From Anthostomella pinea (taxonomy: Eukaryota > Ascomycota > Sordariomycetes > Xylariales > Xylariaceae), in NCBI GenBank assembly GCA_963556695.1, contig CAUWAG010000010.1, positions 6,200,001 to 6,264,000 on the forward strand: 64,000 nt of DNA, in the 5' to 3' direction. Below the pieces are notes generated by a model. The model was not told where the DNA came from. It did no database searches and was given only the letters and a program-made list of their open reading frames with translations. This document shows, one piece after another, positions 57,296 through 64,000 of the stretch; the stretch's first letter is position 1, and every line of letters begins with the position of its first letter. A program made the position numbers and the translations under genes.

Positions 57296-58637
57296 TGAGT
57301 AACATCTCTCTTGCACCCTCTGCAAAACAGGGTGTCCGCAATTCGCAGGCACAGCAGCAGCAACAGATGAACGTTCCGATACTGGTTCTGACTACGACGG
57401 CAGACTATGCCGCCTGACTTTGGCAATCTTGTCCACCCGGAGGAGGCAGTCCAAGCAGGCCAATATGCCCCGATCAAGCAAGAGCCCCAGAATGAGCCCT
57501 CATTGCAAAGGATGTTGAACAACCCATTGTCGCTAACGAAGCAGCCGGAGCCTATCTAGCTCGTTATTGGCCCTGCTGGGTGCAGCAACACGACGGTTGC
57601 CAGGCACTTGTCGACGTCTTGAAAGTTGCCGTATATCGAGGGTGAGGAGGTAAAATCAGCTCACGACCCGGACACCGAGTCAAGGAGGAACCCGGCGCAG
57701 CGGTCAACCAAGACGTTAACGTCCAGACAGCCATTCGTGATGAAGGAGACCAAGCCCATGTCCAGAGCAACGCAGTTGCTATACTCCCGGATGGGCACGA
57801 ATGACCAGCCCTATCATGGAGCACTTACTCACGCCGCCCGCTGACTATCGTTCACGATTTATTTTATTTTTTAAGCTCTTGGACTGGAAGGGAGGAGCCA
57901 AACCCAAATATCCCAGACAACAAAAAGCACAGCCCCCGTGCTGTACGCTAAGTCTCAAAATAAAACGCCGCAAAACTGACTATCGTTGATACAGCTCATC
58001 AATAGCATGAGCAGACGGCGCATTTGCATCGCATCCTCGTTCTTCGCTATTCTTTCGCGACCAATTCATACCCGTCTGGTCACCTTTTATTTTCGGTGTC
58101 GAATTTTAGGAGCTGAAAGGGGGGGATCTCCTAGGTCCGCGGGGGCATCAGGTCTGTTGATACAGCGCCTTCGAACGATTAGGTCAGACCCTGAGACGTC
58201 CGTAGTTGGCGAGTGTCGCGCAGCAACCAGCGGGGCTACATAGATGACGAAGTCGTAGCAGCAATACCGATGCGGCCGATACGGCAGACTCCAGGGAACA
58301 GAGCCGATCGGACTGCCCTCGCATGGCTCTGAGCCCCCAGCGCAGCGCTAAGCCAGCCACAGGATGTCAGTTAACAGCTTGATAGATCTGGATATGAGCA
58401 TGCCGGAGCCGACGATGCCTGGGCTACTCACACGACCCTTGACCTCGCATCCTGACGTTGGATCTATCAGCGGGCTCCGAAATGGGAGGTGCTGGGCCGT
58501 TCGATCTGGAATGCCATACCTCTGTGTAGGTAACCCCTTTGCCTTTGACGAACCGAGAGTCGTCGATGTTCTTTGCTGACCTAGCTCAGATGTAAAAGCT
58601 TACGCTGCACTACCCGGGTCCGGTAGGCAGGAAGAAC

Positions 58638-58859
58638 TTGCGCCATTGCCGACGGAGCGCCGCCCCTGGTTTTCAAGTCAGCATAGACAAGTTGCTTGGT
58701 TGTCGTTGGGACGATGCTACGGCAGATGCTGGACAATCGCTTAACGAGGACGTCGAGCCCGAGGCAGCCTTGTCCCAGTCACTCGGAGACGCCAGCGAAC
58801 CTGCCGAGTCTGACGACGACGACGAGGGCTGGTTGATGACGGACGAGGACGAGTTCTAG
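58638..58859 (+). pseudogene. repeated acidic tail, copy 2
   Basis: It ends DVEPEAALSQSLGDASEPAE and SDDDDEGWLMTDEDEF plus a stop, paralogous to 47866-48094. The DNA directly after the stop is also similar in both (a CTGTNC run followed by CTCACG/CTCACGCCCAAG words), which suggests the duplication included the 3' flank. Confidence 0.5.
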
Positions 58860-60213
58860 ACTGTTCCTGCTCACGCCCAAGCAGCATCGACAAGAGCACC
58901 AAGATGGGGAGGAAATGCCGCACCGACAAGGTCACCAAGCACCAGAATAAACCGGTCAGCGGTTAGGAGTGCCTCTGACCTTGCGCTCTGGGGTGGATGT
59001 CGGTTTGCTCATTTTCCAAGCCTCGAGGGCCTGCCAGGAGTTGATCAGTAACGCAACCTTGGGCAGCATCATAAATATGGGCATTGAGACTATTTTCCAT
59101 CGACATGGGCGCTTCCAGGACGACGAGCTCATGGCTTGGGCTGCCCAACAAGGCAGCACTATTATCGACGGACCCAACCCCTGGTTTGTTTCACAGCATC
59201 CGGATCGCTTCCCGCCATCCTCCCGAGGAGCTTGGTAGGGCTCGAGGCCGTCGAAACCATCATTTATATATCCACGTGGCATAATCACTTCTCTCTGGTG
59301 GGTATTTCACATGTGTGTGTTGTGATGGCTGTAAGCTGAGACTGGCCTCGAGATCAAAGGTCCCGTGTGGACCAGGAGCACCATTGTCGGCTGGAAGCCT
59401 GGAACACCTCCATACAGTTGTGGCCTATGAACATCCGAAATCGTCCCCGTACGCGCATCCAGAACGTGACGCGTACTGGCGAGGCAATCAACATGAGACT
59501 ATTCCCTAAGGCTCCTGCCCTGGCTGGTAAGCTGGGCCGCACTTGAGCGTGCCATCTTTGGTCTTCATTTGGTTGATCTGGAGCCCCCCCAACATCTGCG
59601 ACCGGAGCAGCAATGAAAGCCGCAAGTTGTGATCCGGTGGCTCATGACTCGGTCCGTGGCCGTAATGAGTGCCCAGTCAAGAAGGACGAACTTCGCCACT
59701 TTGAGCCAAGATGACGGTGGCCGGCTTGATCGCTACTCCAGCGCTCCTCTCGTAGCCAACTCGAGCCAAGGAAACCCGGGTCCGGAACAACCGTACACTG
59801 GATATGATCGACGGAAGGAACATCGGTCCCTTGTCGCCCGTATCCAAGTCCTCTATGACCAGTCCAGCGGACCTAGGAGTTCCTTGCGGTTCTCCCACGT
59901 CTCGCGCTTGCGATCCTCATCGGTTTCTGGTATGTCACTTCCTCATTATTCCAACCTTCCAATAGTCAATGTGTTCGCCAGAAGAGCCCAGTGCTCCTAC
60001 CACCAGAATACGATCATGCTCATGTTTGAACAAAGCTGACCCCGGTCGCAGGCTCTGGGGCCGCATCGACAACTGGTACAATCCGTGGACAAAAGTCTCC
60101 GCCCGATCCCCATTTTTACCCCTTCCATCTACTACACCCTCCAATTCAATTGAACCACAACGCACCCAATTCTGGTGATAAAATTCTCAAATAAATTATA
60201 TTTAATAGCTAAG

Positions 60214-61402
60214 TCAATAGTGTGTATACCAACCACCGGCGCGCCTCACTGCAGCCATTCGGTCCTCCAGTGACTCCATCAAGACCCTAACTTGCTCCGG
60301 ATCGATTTCTGACCACTCCTGCTCAATTAATTCGTGTGCGTAGCGATAATGGGGGATATTGTCCTTCAATTCAGAAAATTCAGGCTCGATTTGATGTATC
60401 TTCTTCAGAAGTCGCCAAACGTGCTCGATTGGGTTCATATTGGGGCTGTGAGGAGGCCAGTCGATACAGTGGATGCTGTTGAATGGGAGCCGGAGATAGA
60501 CACCGGAAGATCTCAAGTGGGGCAGAGACGCACAGGGCATCTGACCCACCAAGAAGACAGATGATCAATCTCTGCACACAGAGCAGAACAATCAATAGCA
60601 TCCATCAATCAACATCCGTGTATTCAACAGATGCCGTGCTCCTCCATCCACTTTGGAACACCGCCAGTAATGTGAATTTTCGCGTTATCTTGAACAAAAG
60701 GATCTCCAGCCTCATAGAACGGAAGCAGGCCTTTCTTAAGAACCCATTTATATGACTCTGCGGATACTCTTCCGCGCGGAGCATCCAGATCGAGTGGGCA
60801 GAAGACCAACTTGCCTAGTCCTCCTTCTCCGCGGCGCAGCCAGATCATAGACCACACCATTATCGAAATACGAGATTTGTTGTGATCCGTCTCGTTCACG
60901 AGATCATAACGGTACCGCTCTGAAGAGAATCGGATGGCCCAATCGCTTGGATTATCAGAGGAGTTTTGGACTGTACATTCGTCTGAGAACATGGCTTGTA
61001 ACAACTCCTCTAGGTGCTCTGGTGTGCTATAATAATTAGCGAAAGCAAGCCTCTTCTGAACGTCTTTATCTGTAAGCTTGATTCGCTTCGCTGCGCGCCA
61101 CTTCTGGATGCCGTGTGCGTGACATATCCTCTTGATAGTCTTGGGAGAGCACGAAATGCGGGCTTCATTTCGGATCTTCTGCCACGTCGCCTTGGGGAGC
61201 TCTCTTGGCTTCTTGATCACACGAGCGCGTTTGCGAGTGTTCAAAACGGGTGGGCAACCACTCCTTGGGGCAGATTTCAGTGTAGAGGTGGCCTCAAAGT
61301 TGGTAATGATGTCGGAGATGGTTTTCAGGCGTTTCGTTTTAAACGCGGTTGCAATATCCCTGCACGTTCTGCCGTCAATTTGCGCCGCCACAATTGCCAA
61401 GT
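60214..61402 (-). pseudogene. Tc1/mariner transposase split by an insertion
   Basis: DDE transposase with an N-terminal HTH pair (GRTCRDIATAF, ISCSPKTIKRICHAHGI). The catalytic triad residues are visible: MFSDECTVQ, FVQDNAKIH, and the final Glu in SPNMNPIEHVW. The frame is cut at EEHGI by a 153-bp insertion. Removing it together with one GATGC copy rejoins EEHGI to HCIDWPPHSPN in frame and leaves 343 codons including the stop. No in-frame ATG is seen before the first conserved residues (SGNRVVNSKFTSEAHL); a one-base shift near 61455 from an ATG at about 61470 would explain this. So there are two lesions, one of them the insertion. Confidence 0.88.
60477..60629 (-). mobile_element. solo-LTR-like insertion, 153 bp, with 5-bp target duplication
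   Basis: It begins and ends with the inverted pair TGTTGAAT / ATTCAACA and is flanked by GATGC on both sides (60472-60476 and 60630-60634). A TG...CA end and a 5-bp duplication fit a solo LTR or a very small LTR-type (TRIM-like) element. A longer relative lies at 61930-62097 in the opposite orientation. Confidence 0.85.
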
Positions 61403-61929
61403 GAGCTTCTGAAGTGAATTTGCTGTTAACGACGCGATTGCCGCTTAATTCGTCCCCAAAAGATCATAAATCCATTATTAATTGCGGTGTTGAGAGAGTG
61501 GTCGGGCGGAGACTTTTGTTCACCCAGTTTAGCAGAATAAGCACGGCAATGAATACAAGCCGCCCCGCTGCGGAAGAGACCATGCTTGCTCCTCCTCTGA
61601 GATCGGTGCAGTTGGCTGCTACAGTTCATAGAGAAAACGAAGGCCAAAGTGGCGAACCCGGATTTGTGGCTGCTGCAGCCCGCAGAGCACCTGAGAGACT
61701 TGAAAGCGTCACAGTATAGTATCAGGACATCAAATTGACTGGAGCCATCATTTGATATCAAACAGTGCATAGATAGTTCATATGGTTGATACTCGTGTAC
61801 TTAGTGCTGATTTTGATGATCATGTTGTTGTAAAGTCTTGATTGGTTGGTGGCTAGGTGGCCTTAAAATGCCTTACTGTCATTTGCAAGCAGAGTGTCAG
61901 TTCCCCACCTTCAATTGCTCTGCACATAT

Positions 61930-62097
61930 TGTTGAATGCACGGATGTTGATGGATTGTATTGATTGTTGTTTTTTGTTCTACTCTGCTTCTTCATCGTAC
62001 AGAGATTGATCATTTGTCTTCTTAGTGGGTCAGATGCCCTGTGCGTCTCTGCCCCACTGGAGATCTTCCGGTGTCTATTTACGGCTCTCATTCAACA
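61930..62097 (+). mobile_element. second copy of the TGTTGAAT LTR-like element, 168 bp
   Basis: It has the same ends TGTTGAAT / ATTCAACA and a shared interior (CAGAGATTGATCAT, GGGTCAGATGCCCTGTGCGT, AGATCTTCCGGTGTCTAT), with small insertions relative to the 60.5-kb copy. The flanks (CATAT and CATTC) do not form a clear 5-bp duplication, so it is older or lies in rearranged sequence. Confidence 0.8.
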
Positions 62098-62635
62098 CAT
62101 TCGTACTAGTATCTAACACATATGTCAGATGTTGGATCCCAGATATGGTGCCCTTAGGTGCAGTACCCACTATGGGGCTGTCAAAGGAACAGTGGATACA
62201 CCTTGGCATGGTGCAGTATGGTATTTAGCTGTAGATTAGCCCTGTCGAGCATACTTGAGAATGACAGCAACTTTTGCAGCGACCGCTCACACCCCAAAGG
62301 CTTGTGACCCTTCTAGAATCTCACAACATATAATAAAATCTTAAGCTGGTATGCGACGACGATAAAAGTACGTTGTTGTTACCGGTTTAATATCGCACGT
62401 GTTAATATATATATGTACTAATAGCCTTGGATCGTACTTATTAATATAGGCTTGTATAAATATTTATAACGTTAATTTAAAAGCGTAATAGTTATAAAAC
62501 GTACTTTTATAGTTATTATCGTTTTTTTAAATTTCAGACTATTTTAAAGGTATTAATTTAATATACTTTAATATAATATATTATAATTCAACAAATGATA
62601 ATCATATAAATAAAGTAAAATATAATTTTTAAAAT

Positions 62636-62837
62636 TGTGGGAATAGGCTTGAACGATCAATCATAATACTCGAGTATTGGATCAGTGTCATGATGTTGCT
62701 GATGGTTGGATTGGGAAGTCTAGCTGGACTTGCAAGTCTGGCTAAGTGACCTCATAATCTGGTATCTAATCTCTTATCTAATCATACATGTGGGTTCTGT
62801 ATGGATGATTTGACTGTGGAATCACATGTATCCAACA
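62636..62837 (-). mobile_element. solo-LTR-like element, 202 bp, TSD AAAAT
   Basis: Read on the minus strand it starts TGTTGGATACATGTG and ends TTCCCACA. AAAAT stands directly on both sides (62631-62635 and 62838-62842), the 5-bp duplication of an LTR-type insertion. It is much less AT-rich than its surroundings. It matches 63397-63599 in inverted orientation at roughly 85 percent by eye. Confidence 0.85.
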
Positions 62838-63396
62838 AAAATATATATAAAAAACAACCTTATTTTATATTAAAAAATGTGGTATTTCTTGATATACCCG
62901 TTATTTTTACGTTTATAGTTTCCCTATAAAATTTGTTACATTTTTTATTTAAATTTACTTACTGTGCATACATGAACTCCTCTTTTCCTTTTTAAATTAA
63001 CTGCGATTTGGTTTATTGAAAAAAGGCGATTTTATCATATTTTATCGTGTATTCCTTTAAATAATTATACGTACTACCTTATAACATATAGTTAAACCCA
63101 CCTGTTTAATACGTTAAAAGCGCGTTATTAAAAGTAGTAAGCTAATCGTTTAATTAAAAGTATTAATATATTTAAATATATTTATTTATTTGCTTTTTAC
63201 GTCGTAATACGTATGTTAATAGTTTTTTTATAACAAATTATTATATTATACTTTAAATAACCCCACTTAGTTCTTGGCGGCCTTTTATTAATATTAATAT
63301 CTTTAGCTTCCTTTAAACGATTCAATAAGCGCCTTTATATAATGTTACTTTCATATATTTTAACACCCAGATGTTTACTTTTATTTATATAATAAT

Positions 63397-63599
63397 TGTT
63401 GGATCCATGCGATTCCACATTCAAACCATCCATACCGAACCCACATGTATGATTAGATAAGATATTAGATACCGGATTGTGAGGTCACTAAGCCAGACCT
63501 GCGAGTCCAGCTTGACCTCCCAGTCCAACCATCAGCAATATCATGACCTTGACCTAATACTCGAGTATTATAATTGATCGTTCAAGCTTGTTCCAACCA
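63397..63599 (+). mobile_element. solo-LTR-like element, 203 bp, facing the 62.6-kb copy
   Basis: It starts TGTTGGATCCATGCG and ends TTCCAACCA. The flanks are ATAAT on the left (63392-63396) and ATAAT on the right if the last A is shared (63599-63603). Differences from the 62.6-kb copy are mostly transitions, this copy keeping more C and G. Confidence 0.82.
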
Positions 63600-64000
63600 T
63601 AATACTTATTAGAAGATATGGTTATATTATTTTTACAGCTCGTTATAATTGATTTTTTCGCTTCAAAAGGGTCTTTATTTATCTTTTAAGTTAATAATCG
63701 AAATATTTTTAAATAACTTTAATAGCTTGTTTTCACTTTTTACGATTTCGAGTAACTTACGGTTAAATAGTTAATATATTAAAAAGTAGAAAGGTTATTT
63801 TTTAAACTTTTTAAATAATCTAAATCATTTATTTATTAAAAATTAGTAATTTTTTGGTTTAATAATACGTTAAAGCTTTATAAGTTAACGGATAAAGCGT
63901 TATTTACGTGATTATACACGTTATTTACGTAGTTTTTATATCGTTTACGTTTTTTATATAGAATTACTTATATAAATAAAATGAATAAAAGAAGTTATTG

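Larger units (their letters stand above)
60079..61529 (-). mobile_element. Tc1/mariner element with nested LTR-like insertion
   Basis: A 1451-bp element, or 1293 bp without the insertion and its duplicated target. The ends are imperfect inverted repeats sharing ACAAAAGTCTCCGCCCGA about 10 bases in from each border, and TA flanks both ends (60077-60078 and 61530-61531). The single transposase gene lies on the minus strand, with its 3' end 135 bp from the left border. Confidence 0.9.
62240..64000. other. very AT-rich tract, RIP-like
   Basis: Outside the two LTR-like copies the sequence is dominated by TA, AAT and TTA words and shows no coding potential. The shift from the balanced composition before 62.2 kb is abrupt. 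In Pezizomycotina such tracts are usually old transposon sequence mutated by RIP (C to T, favouring TpA). Which element was here originally cannot be told by eye. Confidence 0.75.

Noticed and set aside
36000..58000. Reading the mosaic as ordinary multi-exon genes
   Set aside because: Pieces of different families follow each other out of order, with frameshifts and without complete domains or consistent splice sites.
62240..64000. Telomere or centromere
   Set aside because: No TTAGGG repeats and no defining features; the AT tract only shows RIP-like composition.

Overview
The window is nuclear DNA of a filamentous ascomycete, most likely a Sordariomycete (Hypocreales is a guess from the look of the genes). 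The evidence is single genes on both strands, short GT-AG introns of about 50-135 bp, GC-rich coding sequence, fungal families (a Zn2Cys6 regulator, a fungal P450, Tau95, an Rts1-type PP2A subunit), Fot/pogo and Tc1 elements, and an AT-rich tract that looks like the product of repeat-induced point mutation (RIP). No operons, tRNAs, rRNAs or CRISPR arrays were seen.

Layout. Bases 1-34.5 kb are an ordinary gene-bearing arm: a Zn2Cys6 transcription factor (3.1-5.2 kb), a 5.4-kb stretch without genes, a cytochrome P450 (10.6-12.3 kb, minus), a small unknown gene broken by one in-frame stop (13.3-13.9 kb), a complete 2.2-kb Fot/pogo element (14.8-17.1 kb), a HERP/Usa1-like ubiquitin-domain membrane protein (17.5-19.9 kb, minus), mitochondrial phosphatidylserine decarboxylase (20.7-22.4 kb), the PP2A B56/Rts1 subunit (23.5-25.7 kb, minus), TFIIIC subunit Tau95 (27.7-29.8 kb), a short-chain dehydrogenase (30.4-31.4 kb), a carnosine N-methyltransferase-like protein (31.8-33.3 kb, minus) and a proteasome-assembly chaperone 4 homologue (34.0-34.5 kb). 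These are mostly unrelated housekeeping genes and do not form a pathway.

At about 34.9 kb, marked by a 33-bp minisatellite, the character changes. From 35 to 60 kb no intact conserved gene is visible. The sequence is a mosaic of broken, frameshifted pieces of genes: RRM pieces like Pub1, Rad7 leucine-rich repeats, a Rad16 RING piece, an Argonaute linker piece, an SDR piece, a sugar-transporter piece, two mitochondrial-carrier pieces and three HMG-box pieces. Between them lie several copies of unrecognised repeated coding segments and three near-perfect foldback hairpins. A 478-bp TA-flanked MITE and a second Fot/pogo element, with RIP-like stop codons and a lost catalytic Asp, are inserted here.

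From 60 kb on, a Tc1/mariner element carries a 153-bp solo-LTR-like insertion with a 5-bp target duplication inside its transposase gene. The last 1.8 kb is very AT-rich and holds two facing copies of a 202-203 bp LTR-like element.

The most interesting object is the 36-58 kb fragment mosaic with its hairpins and repeats. At least one piece keeps an intron, which points to DNA-level duplication and decay rather than retroposition. No functional system was demonstrated; a small-RNA-producing role is only a hypothesis.
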